From an uncultured Clostridia bacterium (GTDB taxonomy: Bacteria; Bacillota; Clostridia; UMGS1883): a stretch of DNA of 13,684 bases. Shown piece by piece: positions 1-5,895 of the stretch (its first letter is position 1; every line of letters starts with the position of its first letter). Location of the stretch: positions 1 through 13,684 of the forward strand of contig CANQKL010000028.1 of NCBI GenBank assembly GCA_947624455.1, written 5' to 3'. The notes under the pieces are model-generated. The model worked only from the letters and a program-made list of their open reading frames with translations, was not told the DNA's origin and did no database searches. A program made the position numbers and the translations under genes.

Positions 1-308
1 CCAACGCCCTTGGCCGCGTCGTCTACGGCGTTTTCGGCATCGTTTATCATGCCGTCGCCGTCAATGCTGCCGTTAGCGCCTGTCCGGCCATCGGTGTCGG
101 AGCCGGAATTACGGTCGCTGTTTGTGGCTGAGCCATTGCCGGAGCCGCCAGCGCCATAGACGCCGCCGTTGGTCACATCGCCGCCGGGGTTAGCGGAACC
201 GACGGACTGATTGGTATCAGCACGGCCGCTTCTGTTGCCGGAATCGTCTCCGCCGCAGGCGGAAAGAGCGATCACCATTGCCGCTAAGATAAATAAAAAT
301 CGTTTCAA
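1..308 (-). CDS. Putative lipoprotein, Gly/Asn/Asp/Ser-rich (3' end outside window)
   Basis: The reading frame starts at a TTG (308-306), preceded on the minus strand by AAGGA about ten bases upstream, and runs off the left edge, giving 102 visible codons. The protein begins MKRFLFILAAMVIALSAC: two basic residues, a hydrophobic core and an LSAC lipobox, so Cys18 should be lipidated and the protein anchored on the outer face of the membrane. From residue 19 on it is low-complexity and hydrophilic, rich in Gly, Asn, Asp and Ser, with no hydrophobic domain in the visible part. This looks like an extended linker, followed by a more helical stretch (MINDAENAVDDAAKG) just before the edge. I do not recognise a family. 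The frame is open throughout, the signal peptide is clear and no ATG gives a better start. No convincing promoter was found upstream. Confidence 0.72.
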   Translation of the reverse strand, partial: MKRFLFILAAMVIALSACGGDDSGNRSGRADTNQSVGSANPGGDVTNGGVYGAGGSGNGSATNSDRNSGSDTDGRTGANGSIDGDGMINDAENAVDDAAKGV

Positions 309-402
309 AATCTTCAGATCCTTTCTTGAATTTTTCAAATCTTGATGATTTTCAAACTTATTATTTCCCGGCTGGAAAGAAATAAACTCAAACAATGGAA
401 CA

Positions 403-430
403 CTTTTCGACAAATTTCATAGTATATACT
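403..430 (+). promoter_or_regulatory. Weak candidate promoter for the Cys-rich peptide gene
   Basis: A TATACT box (425-430) lies about 60 bases before the ATG at 489, but no good TTGACA-like box sits 17 bases upstream; the nearest are TTTTCG (404-409) and TCGACA (407-412), both badly spaced. The same place reads CATAGTATA (418-426), which fits the CATAnnnTA pattern of the sporulation sigma factors E/K, but no matching -35 is clear. The rest of 309-488 is AT-rich and holds nothing else I can support. Confidence 0.2.
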
Positions 431-488
431 GTGAGCGGCGAAAGCCGCCAATACAAAACAAAATCAATCAAAAAAGCAGCAAAAAATC

Positions 489-623
489 ATGTTTGGATGC
501 AACAACAACGGCTGCCAGTGGATCTGGATCATAATCATCATAATTCTTCTCGGTGGCTGCGGCAACGGCTTCGGCTGCGGTAACTGCGGCAACAACAACG
601 ATTGCGGCTGTGGCTGCAACTAA
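489..623 (+). CDS. Small Cys/Gly-rich peptide with an Ile run (HCB protein 13-like)
   Basis: The 44-residue peptide runs from ATG 489 to TAA 621-623. It starts MFGCNNNGCQW, then has a hydrophobic run rich in isoleucine (residues 11-21), then a tail made almost entirely of Gly, Asn and Cys, with nine cysteines in all. This architecture (CNNNGC head, W-I-W-Ile run, GCGN tail) resembles short proteins in gut Clostridia that databases label 'chorion class high-cysteine HCB protein 13'; that name is a similarity artefact and no function is established. The Ile run could span or enter a membrane, and the Cys tail could bind metal or form disulfides; both are inference. The ribosome binding site is poor (only A-rich sequence upstream). 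A strong terminator 15 bases after the stop supports a real monocistronic gene. A longer overlapping frame starting at 395 has biased, non-protein-like composition and was not preferred. Confidence 0.72.
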   Translation: MFGCNNNGCQWIWIIIIIILLGGCGNGFGCGNCGNNNDCGCGCN

Positions 624-637
624 CCTTCCTATGTTCC

Positions 638-662
638 GGGCGGCTTCGGCCGCCCTTTCTTT
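638..662 (+). terminator. Intrinsic terminator of the Cys-rich peptide gene
   Basis: GGGCGGC (638-644) pairs with GCCGCCC (649-655) around a TTCG loop closed by C-G, which is the very stable UUCG tetraloop. TTTCTTT follows on the plus strand. The minus strand has no T tract, so the terminator serves the plus-strand peptide gene. Confidence 0.88.
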
Positions 663-695
663 ATGTTTGAGGGAACATAAATGAAGCGGCTGACA

Positions 696-1289
696 TCATT
701 TATCGCTCCTCGCCCTTAACTCCTGGCTTAACGATCTCAACGCTCTCCCCCTATGGCTTATGGCGTTTTTTTCGTCCGCGCTGGCTTGAGCGAAGGTCTT
801 ACCCAACTCTGGAGAATAGAAAATAGGGTCGTATCCAAAGCCGTTTTCTCCCTGAGGGGCCAGGGTTATAAGCCCCTCCACGCCGCCCTCGGCGGTTACT
901 TCCTCGCCGTTTTCGGATACAAAGGCGACGGCGCACCTGAACCGCGCCGTTCGCTTAGGATCGGGGACGCCCTCCATTTTTTCAAGCACCAACCGCACCC
1001 TATCCTCGTTTTTTTCAAGGCCGCCGTAGCGGGCGCTGTAAACTCCCGGCTCACCGCCAAGAGCGTCTATGACGAGGCCGCTGTCGTCGGCGATGGCCGC
1101 CTTACGGCAGGCGGCGTATATGGCCCTTGCCTTGATAAGAGAATTGTCCATAAAGGTCTCGCCGTTTTCCTCCGGCTCCTCAAAATATCCGGCCTCCTCG
1201 GCGCTGATCACATTGTATCCCATGGGACCCAGTATCTCCCGAAACTCCCGAACTTTATTTTTATTGTGAGTGGCAGCGATAACGTCCAC
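696..1289 (-). CDS. rdgB: XTP/dITP diphosphatase (RdgB/HAM1 family)
   Basis: This enzyme hydrolyses non-canonical purine triphosphates (XTP, dITP, ITP) to the monophosphate and pyrophosphate in the cytosol, cleaning the nucleotide pool. Family motifs are all present: the N-terminal substrate loop ATHNKNK (residues 6-12), the ADDSGL catalytic/metal motif around residue 69, GFGYDPIF near residue 153 and SHRGRAL near residue 180. At 197 residues the length is normal for the family. The start was chosen from the ribosome binding site. AAGGAGG sits seven bases before the GTG at 1289-1287, whereas the ATG two codons upstream (1295-1293) lies only one base after it. The GTG start also gives the usual short N-terminus before ATHN. 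The gene has its own sigma-A promoter at 1334-1362 and is separated from the upstream transporter operon by a terminator. No terminator with a T tract was found after its stop. Confidence 0.96.
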   Translation of the reverse strand: MDVIAATHNKNKVREFREILGPMGYNVISAEEAGYFEEPEENGETFMDNSLIKARAIYAACRKAAIADDSGLVIDALGGEPGVYSARYGGLEKNEDRVRLVLEKMEGVPDPKRTARFRCAVAFVSENGEEVTAEGGVEGLITLAPQGENGFGYDPIFYSPELGKTFAQASADEKNAISHRGRALRSLSQELRARSDK

Positions 1290-1333
1290 GGTCATTCCTC
1301 CTTGAAATCAGTCCTCACAGTACGCACAATAGT

Positions 1334-1362
1334 AGTATACACTAATCAGTCGTTTTTTTCAA
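1334..1362 (-). promoter_or_regulatory. Sigma-A promoter of rdgB
   Basis: On the minus strand TTGAAA (1362-1357) and TATACT (1339-1334) are separated by exactly 17 bases, about 45 bases before the rdgB start. It lies downstream of the transporter operon terminator, so rdgB is an independent unit. Confidence 0.82.
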
Positions 1363-1384
1363 TAGTTAAATTTGAATTTTTTGG

Positions 1385-1431
1385 AAATAAAAAAGCAGCC
1401 CGACCCTCAGATAGCGTGAAAGGCCGGACTG
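1385..1431 (-). terminator. Intrinsic terminator of the thiamin-precursor transporter operon
   Basis: On the minus strand CAGTCCGGCC (1431-1422) pairs with GGTCGGGCTG (1405-1396), ten pairs including two G-U, followed by CTTTTTTATTT. It begins six bases after the ATPase stop codon. Confidence 0.85.
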
Positions 1432-1436
1432 TTTTC

Positions 1437-2177
1437 CTATTCTTCTCCGTTGATAAGCTCGGTTATCCTTATTTTATTTCGCAGAAATTCTTCTGTAAGC
1501 TCTGGATTTTCTCCTTCGGGGATAGAGTTCGTAAATTCGTGGGTTATCCTGCCGGGCCTGCCGCCCAAAATGTATATGCGGTCTGAAAGAAGCAACGCCT
1601 CGTTAACATCGTGAGTTATGAAAAATGTGGACAGTCCATGCTCCCGGACAATACTCCTGAACCAATTTTGCATCGACCCCCTGGTAATAGCGTCCAGTGC
1701 GCTGAATGGCTCGTCCATGAGCAAAACGTCCGAGGAGAACAAAAAGCTGCGCATTAAGGCCGCCCTTTGGCGCATACCGCCGGAAAGCTGGGCGGGATAA
1801 TAGTTTTCCAAACCGGAAAGCCCAAACTCCTCAAAGAGGGGCAGCGCCCTCTCCAAAGCCGCTTTTTTCTTTTCCCCGCGCAACAGCAGAGGGATTATGA
1901 CGTTATCCGCGATGGTCTTGAAGGGCAAAAGCAGGTCGTTCTGCTGCATATAGCCCACAAGTCCGCTTTCGCCGGTGACTACCCTTTCCCCCAGGAGAAC
2001 CCTGCCGCTGTCGGGAATTTCCAGCCCGGACAGCAGGTTGAACAGCGTGGTCTTTCCCCCGCCGCTGACGCCCAGCAGGCTTACCATTTCACCCTTTTCG
2101 ATATGAACGGATATGTCCGATATTATCGTTCTGCCCTCGTAGGCCTTTGACAGATTTTCAGCCTTTAGTACGCTCAT
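1437..2177 (-). CDS. thiZ: ABC transporter ATP-binding protein, HMP/thiamin-precursor uptake
   Basis: This is the cytoplasmic ATPase of the importer formed with the two upstream genes (246 residues). All ABC motifs are visible: Walker A GVSGGGKTT (36-44), Q-loop around Q77-Q78, signature LSGGMRQR (130-137), Walker B VLLMDEP (150-156) followed by the D-loop SALD, and the H-loop His188 (ITHD). It belongs to the nitrate/sulfonate/taurine-type ATPase group (SsuB/TauB/ThiZ); the pyrimidine specificity is inferred from the substrate-binding protein and the TPP riboswitch in front of the operon. The ATG overlaps the stop of the binding-protein gene by four bases (ATGA), indicating translational coupling. 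It is the last gene, directly followed by an intrinsic terminator. Confidence 0.93.
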   Translation of the reverse strand: MSVLKAENLSKAYEGRTIISDISVHIEKGEMVSLLGVSGGGKTTLFNLLSGLEIPDSGRVLLGERVVTGESGLVGYMQQNDLLLPFKTIADNVIIPLLLRGEKKKAALERALPLFEEFGLSGLENYYPAQLSGGMRQRAALMRSFLFSSDVLLMDEPFSALDAITRGSMQNWFRSIVREHGLSTFFITHDVNEALLLSDRIYILGGRPGRITHEFTNSIPEGENPELTEEFLRNKIRITELINGEE

Positions 2178-3199
2178 TCGGGCAGGAACTCGTTAGTGTA
2201 GCCGAAGGAACCAAGCTCCTTTTCGATTAGGCCGTTGTCGTAAAGCCAGTTGTAAAATCCTGACCAACGGGCGTCGTCAATATAACCCCAGCGTTCGCCG
2301 TCGCCAATGTAGGCTGTTGCCAGGAATTTCATGCTTTCCTGTACAAGGGCGCTATCCAGCTCGGGTACGGCCTTACAGAGGATATTTCCGGCTTCCTCGG
2401 GATTCTCAACACAATATTTGTAACCCTTTTCGGTGGCGGCCAGGAAGCTGCGGATAAGCTCGGAATCGCTTTCGATAAGTGCGTTGCTGGTGATGATAGT
2501 GGGAGAATAGTAGTCAAGCACCGGATCGCTCTTGGCGAAATCAAGGTAGTTATACTGAAAGTTCTCGACCTTGGCCTTGGCAACGTCCCAGCCCTCATAG
2601 ACCCAGACGCTGTCGATGAGGTCGGTGGAAAGGGCTGCCATGACGTCTGTCACGGTGGTAGAAACCAGCTCTACCTTGCTGAAATCCCCGCCCTCGGCGG
2701 CCATGGCGGCCTTAATTACGTTCTGTTCAATGGGGCTGTCCCAGGTGGCGTAGGTGTGGCCCTCCAGCTTGGCAAAGCTGTCGATGCCCTTGTCAGCCCG
2801 TGAAATTATACCGCTGGTGTTGTGATTGATGATGGCGGCGATATTAGTCAGGGGCATAGGGGTGTCGGAGACATAAGAGGCCGCGATGGTGTCCTGGAAG
2901 CCAACGCCGAACTCGGCCTTACCGCTGGCCACAAGGGCATAGGTGCTGTCCTCCGCTGGCTGTACGATGTCAAGGCTTATGCCCTCATCCTCATAATAGC
3001 CCAGCTCCTGGGCCACATAAAAGCCGGTATGGTTGGTATTAGGCGTCCAGTCCAGAACGAGAGTCACCTTCCGCAGCTCCGGCTCGGAGCCCTGAACCTC
3101 CTTATCATTTTCCGTTCCGGTCACTTCAGCCTTGTTGCAGCCGCCCATGAGCAGCAGTGCGCCCGCGGAAAGCAGGCAAATGAGTTTTCTAAATTTCAT
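2174..3199 (-). CDS. thiY: ABC transporter substrate-binding lipoprotein, THI5/NMT1-like (HMP precursor binding)
   Basis: This extracytoplasmic binding protein (341 residues) captures a thiamin pyrimidine precursor (HMP or its formylamino-pyrimidine form) for import. It begins with a lipoprotein signal ending in LMGGC, so Cys21 should be the lipidated residue, followed by an Asn/Glu/Thr-rich linker. The NMT1/THI5 fold starts with VTLVLDWTPNTNHTGFYVAQ, the characteristic opening of ThiY-type proteins (LDWTPNTNH), then LGYYEDEGI and the VGFQD segment. It lacks the HCCCFC-type cysteine motif of eukaryotic Thi5 HMP synthases, so it is a binding protein rather than an enzyme. AAGGAGAA lies five bases before the ATG. 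It sits between the permease and ATPase genes under a TPP riboswitch, which strongly supports the thiamin role. The exact ligand is inferred. Confidence 0.93.
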   Translation of the reverse strand: MKFRKLICLLSAGALLLMGGCNKAEVTGTENDKEVQGSEPELRKVTLVLDWTPNTNHTGFYVAQELGYYEDEGISLDIVQPAEDSTYALVASGKAEFGVGFQDTIAASYVSDTPMPLTNIAAIINHNTSGIISRADKGIDSFAKLEGHTYATWDSPIEQNVIKAAMAAEGGDFSKVELVSTTVTDVMAALSTDLIDSVWVYEGWDVAKAKVENFQYNYLDFAKSDPVLDYYSPTIITSNALIESDSELIRSFLAATEKGYKYCVENPEEAGNILCKAVPELDSALVQESMKFLATAYIGDGERWGYIDDARWSGFYNWLYDNGLIEKELGSFGYTNEFLPE

Positions 3200-3211
3200 A
3201 ACAATTCTCCT

Positions 3212-3982
3212 TTATTTTTTTTCGTATTTCTTCCATGGCATAGCCATTGCCTGAATTATGTCAACCAGTTTAATGAGTATCAGGCTCACGACGCTGGTAA
3301 CGATTATAACGGCAAACATTTTGTCAAACGCGAAAGACTTGCGCACCCTCGTCATGTACACTCCCAAGCCGCCGTTGCCGCCCAGCCATTCGGAGATCAC
3401 CGCCCCCACTACCGAGTAGGATACGGATATTCTCAGTCCGGAAAAGAAGCTGTCCATGGCATAAGGCAGCTTGACGTCCCAGAGAATACGCAGATAGCTG
3501 GCGTTCATGGAACGGTACAGCCTCAGTACTCCCGGGTCAGCCGCTCCAAATCCCCCCAAAAGGGCAATGAGCATTGGGAAAAAACAGGCCACAAAAATAA
3601 GTATTACCTTTGGAGCTATGCCGTAGCCGAACCATAGCACCAGCAGCGGCGCAACCGCCACCGTAGGCACGGTCTGGGTCAGTACGGCAATTGGATAACC
3701 GGCCCTGTACAAGAACTCAAAGCGATCCATAAGCACCGCGAATACCAGAGCCGCCACGAGGCTTAAACCCAGACCGGCCGCCGCCTCCACCAGAGTTATG
3801 CGGCTGTGTTCCAGCATTATCGGAAGCTCGTTTACAAGCGCTCTTACCACCTTGCCAGGCGAGGGCAGCATAAATTCCGCCACCAATCCCAGGCGGCACA
3901 CCAGCTCCCAGACGCCTATAATGATGGCTATAAACGCCAAGGGATATAGCTTATTGATGATGTTTCGTTGTTTTTTTATCAA
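3212..3982 (-). CDS. thiX: ABC transporter permease, HMP/thiamin-precursor uptake
   Basis: This integral membrane subunit (256 residues from the chosen start) forms the channel of the importer. It is a BPD_transp_1-type permease of the SsuC/TauC/ThiX group: a first membrane span (LAFIAIIIGVWELV), the LPSPGKVV motif, several further hydrophobic spans, the coupling-loop region near LYRSMNASYLRILWDVKLP, and a last span before the basic tail PWKKYEKK. The open frame extends up to 4051, but that would overlap the upstream gene by 101 bases. A TTG at 3982-3980 with GGGGTG about seven bases before it gives the typical short N-terminus (MIKKQRNIINKLYPLAF) and only a 32-base overlap, so I prefer it. 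A 12-base gap separates it from the lipoprotein gene. Confidence 0.92.
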   Translation of the reverse strand: MIKKQRNIINKLYPLAFIAIIIGVWELVCRLGLVAEFMLPSPGKVVRALVNELPIMLEHSRITLVEAAAGLGLSLVAALVFAVLMDRFEFLYRAGYPIAVLTQTVPTVAVAPLLVLWFGYGIAPKVILIFVACFFPMLIALLGGFGAADPGVLRLYRSMNASYLRILWDVKLPYAMDSFFSGLRISVSYSVVGAVISEWLGGNGGLGVYMTRVRKSFAFDKMFAVIIVTSVVSLILIKLVDIIQAMAMPWKKYEKK

Positions 3983-4259
3983 TGGACCACACCCCCGCGT
4001 TGGGATTGTAGGCAATCTTAACATAGCTGGAAACCGACGGCGCGCCCTCACGGATGCAGATGAGCTGGCACTCCTTTACTATGTCCATAAGCTGGTCAAA
4101 ATCGCCCTCCACCGTTGTCTCAAAGGGGCCTACAAAAGTGTTGAGACCTGTGGATTTAATGTACTCGATGACCTTATCCACCACGCGGATGACCTCCTCG
4201 CCCTCCACTTTGGGAAGGCACTGAATGGCAATGCTGGCCTCGGGCTGATCATTCTTCAT
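3951..4259 (-). CDS. Thiamin-binding protein, MTH1187/YkoF family
   Basis: This small cytosolic protein (102 residues) belongs to the MTH1187/YkoF-like thiamin-binding family. The sequence opens with ASIAIQCLPKVEG and continues with a VIRVVDKVIEYIKSTGL helix and TFVGPFETTVEGDFDQL, the family pattern of a ferredoxin-like beta-alpha-beta fold. B. subtilis YkoF binds thiamin or its pyrimidine moiety and sits beside a thiamin-precursor transporter, so a precursor-binding or chaperone role beside this importer is likely. The frame is open to 4340, but that start lies inside the riboswitch and upstream of its terminator. The ATG at 4259 follows AAAGGTGA at good spacing and is the better start. First gene of the operon; its 3' end overlaps the permease gene. 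Confidence 0.9.
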   Translation of the reverse strand: MKNDQPEASIAIQCLPKVEGEEVIRVVDKVIEYIKSTGLNTFVGPFETTVEGDFDQLMDIVKECQLICIREGAPSVSSYVKIAYNPNAGVWSIDKKTTKHHQ

Positions 4260-4289
4260 TTTAATCACCTTTCTATCATTTTTTGCAAC

Positions 4290-4318
4290 AGAAAACGCCG
4301 AGGAATAATTCCACGGCG
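4290..4318 (-). terminator. Riboswitch-controlled intrinsic terminator
   Basis: On the minus strand CGCCG-T-GGAA pairs with TTCC-T-CGGCG (one T/T mismatch, three-base loop), followed by TTTTCTGTTG. It lies between the TPP aptamer and the first gene, where the expression platform is expected. TPP binding should favour this hairpin and stop transcription; the antiterminator was not resolved. Confidence 0.8.
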
Positions 4319-4337
4319 AAAAAACTGTCACATATGG

Positions 4338-4421
4338 CACATTTTCCTACGCAGAAATTACTCTGATCAGGTTCGAGAGTTGAGGCGAAGCCTCTCTCAG
4401 CCTTACGGCACCTCTAATGCG
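4338..4421 (-). promoter_or_regulatory. TPP riboswitch (THI element)
   Basis: Read on the minus strand, the conserved TPP aptamer blocks occur in order: GAGGTGCC, then GGCTGAGA, a variable P3 hairpin (GAGAG...CTCTC with AGGC-TTC-GCCT inside), then GAACCTGATCA, GTAAT and TCTGCGTAGGAAA. The outer helix P1 can form between CGCATT (4421-4416) and AATGTG (4343-4338). The element is followed by a terminator and then the thiamin uptake operon. High thiamin pyrophosphate should therefore shut the operon off by premature termination. Confidence 0.97.
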
Positions 4422-4427
4422 ATTTCT

Positions 4428-4456
4428 ATATTAACACACTTTATCCAAATTGTCAA
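4428..4456 (-). promoter_or_regulatory. Sigma-A promoter of the riboswitch-transporter operon
   Basis: On the minus strand a perfect TTGACA (4456-4451) is followed after 17 bases by TAATAT (4433-4428), placing the transcription start just before the aptamer. The -35 box lies within the left arm of the inverted repeat at 4450-4483. Confidence 0.8.
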
Positions 4457-4483
4457 GAATTATTTGAAAAAATTTCTTGACAA
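4450..4483. repeat. Perfect 10-bp inverted repeat between divergent promoters
   Basis: TTGTCAAGAA (4450-4459) and its exact reverse complement TTCTTGACAA (4474-4483) flank a 14-base AT-rich spacer. Each arm contains the TTGACA -35 box of one of the two divergent promoters. It could be an operator for a shared dimeric regulator, or simply two similar -35 regions facing away from each other. Confidence 0.7.
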
Positions 4484-4505
4484 CTTTAAAGGACTGTGCT
4501 ATACT
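4477..4505 (+). promoter_or_regulatory. Sigma-A promoter of the GH43-like hydrolase gene
   Basis: A perfect TTGACA (4477-4482), a 17-base spacer and TATACT (4500-4505) lie about 31 bases before the ATG at 4537. The short leader carries AAAGGA eight bases before the ATG. The -35 box is in the right arm of the inverted repeat. Confidence 0.88.
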
Positions 4506-4536
4506 CCATGTGAATTAACTTGAAAGGACTGATTTT

Positions 4537-5886
4537 ATGCCTGTATATATCAACGGTAAACCTGTCATTGACACTGACGGCAACATTATGCACTGTCACG
4601 GCGCCGGTATACTGGAGCATGAGGGCTGGTATTATCTGTTCGGCGAAGACCGACGTGGCCGGAGCCGGGTGTCCTGCTACCGCAGCCGCGACCTGGTGAA
4701 CTGGGAATTCCGCAATATCTGTCTCACCCTTGACAGCGCGACAAAGCGCCACTATGTCCGTACAGACCTGCGTCTCGCCCCTATGAACAGCGGCCCCATG
4801 ACCCCCGAGGAGGCGGCTGCGGTGGGCCTTCAGCCCATTGGCCACCGCGGAGCCAACATTGAAAGGCCCAAGGTGCTTTACTGCGAGGCCACAGGCAAGT
4901 TTGTGATGTGGATGCACTTCGAGAACGGGCGGGACTATAACGCCGCACGCTGCGCCGTAGCCGTCTGCGACACAGTTGACGGCGACTACGTTTACATGGG
5001 CAGCTTCAACCCCGTGGGCAACATGAGCCGGGACTGCACCCTCTATAAGGATGAGGACGGCACGGCCTACTTCATCTCCTCCGCCCGCGACAACGCGGAT
5101 ATGATAGTTTACCGCCTCAGCGAGGACTATCTTACCGTGGCCGAGCAGGTAAAGACCCTTTGGCCCGGCCAGTTCCGCGAAGCTCCTGTGGTCATAAAGG
5201 AAAAAGGCAGATACTATATGCTGACCAGCCAGTGTACCGGCTGGAATCCCAACCAGGGCGGCGTTGCCAGCGCCGACGCTATCGAGGGGCGCTGGAGTGC
5301 CATCCGCCCCTTCGGCAATGAGACTACCTTCAACACTCAGCCCACAGCTGCGGTTAAGGTCGGCGACACCTGGCTTTACATAGGGGATCGCTGGGATCCC
5401 TCGAATTATCTGAACTCCACCATCGTCATGCTGCCCATAAAATTCGACGGCGGTAGCTGCTCCATCGACTGGGCCGACGAGGTAAATATAGACGGCGGTA
5501 AGATCACCGCTTCCGCCCGGGAAATCAGCGATGTGCGCGTCATGCTCCCAGGCTGCGTAGAATACCTCGGCAGCGACGGTTACAGCGTTTTTACCCGCAA
5601 GTTAGGCTATGCGGATCCCGCGCTGATCTGGCAGAGGGAGGAAAGGGACGGTTCGCTCCTCCTTCGCCATAAGGAGAGCGGAAAATACCTGAGCTGCGAG
5701 GGAATTCTGGACAACTGCCGGGATGGAGAGAGCCGCTTTTTGTGGGAGGAACTTCGGGGCGAAAAGGGCAGCCTCCTTGTAAGCCGCTTCAGCGGCAAAT
5801 CTCTGCTGGTACACGGTCGCAGAGTCATACTCACCGACGCGGAGGACAGGCATTTCGAGGGCTATACCTTTGTGAAGAATTATTAA
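4537..5886 (+). CDS. Glycoside hydrolase family 43, exo-beta-1,3-galactanase-like, cytoplasmic
   Basis: A 449-residue five-bladed beta-propeller glycosidase. The N-terminus reads IMHCHGAGILEHEGWYYLFGE, the place where most GH43 enzymes have a catalytic Asp; here, as in the galactanase-type subfamily (GH43_24), there is none. Other expected residues are present: Glu109 (ERPKVLY...WMH), Asp166 (SRDCTLY), the general acid candidate Glu215 (FREAPVV) and Gln268 (NTQPT). Their spacing is close to what I recall for fungal Pc1,3Gal43A, where a Gln helps catalysis. From about residue 340 a shorter C-terminal domain follows (LLLRHKESGKYLS...), possibly a reduced beta-trefoil carbohydrate-binding module. 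There is no signal peptide, so it should act on imported galactose-containing oligosaccharides. Promoter and ribosome binding site are strong and the gene is monocistronic. Galactan specificity is inference; other GH43 activities are possible. Confidence 0.85.
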   Translation: MPVYINGKPVIDTDGNIMHCHGAGILEHEGWYYLFGEDRRGRSRVSCYRSRDLVNWEFRNICLTLDSATKRHYVRTDLRLAPMNSGPMTPEEAAAVGLQPIGHRGANIERPKVLYCEATGKFVMWMHFENGRDYNAARCAVAVCDTVDGDYVYMGSFNPVGNMSRDCTLYKDEDGTAYFISSARDNADMIVYRLSEDYLTVAEQVKTLWPGQFREAPVVIKEKGRYYMLTSQCTGWNPNQGGVASADAIEGRWSAIRPFGNETTFNTQPTAAVKVGDTWLYIGDRWDPSNYLNSTIVMLPIKFDGGSCSIDWADEVNIDGGKITASAREISDVRVMLPGCVEYLGSDGYSVFTRKLGYADPALIWQREERDGSLLLRHKESGKYLSCEGILDNCRDGESRFLWEELRGEKGSLLVSRFSGKSLLVHGRRVILTDAEDRHFEGYTFVKNY

Positions 5887-5895
5887 AACACCTAT

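Noticed and set aside
1..300. Repeated glycine codons considered as a tandem DNA repeat
   Set aside because: The codons and spacing vary; it is a low-complexity protein region, not a repeat array.
395..583. 62-codon plus-strand frame MEHFSTNF...
   Set aside because: It overlaps the Cys-rich peptide in another frame, has no ribosome binding site and ends in an arginine/leucine-rich string typical of out-of-frame translation.
753..1586. 277-codon plus-strand frame
   Set aside because: It is antisense to rdgB and the ATPase gene, has no ribosome binding site or family signature, and crosses a promoter and a terminator. Long antisense frames are expected in GC-rich codon sequence.
3798..4523. 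241-codon plus-strand frame
   Set aside because: It is antisense to the permease gene, the thiamin-binding gene and the TPP riboswitch, all of which are firmly identified.
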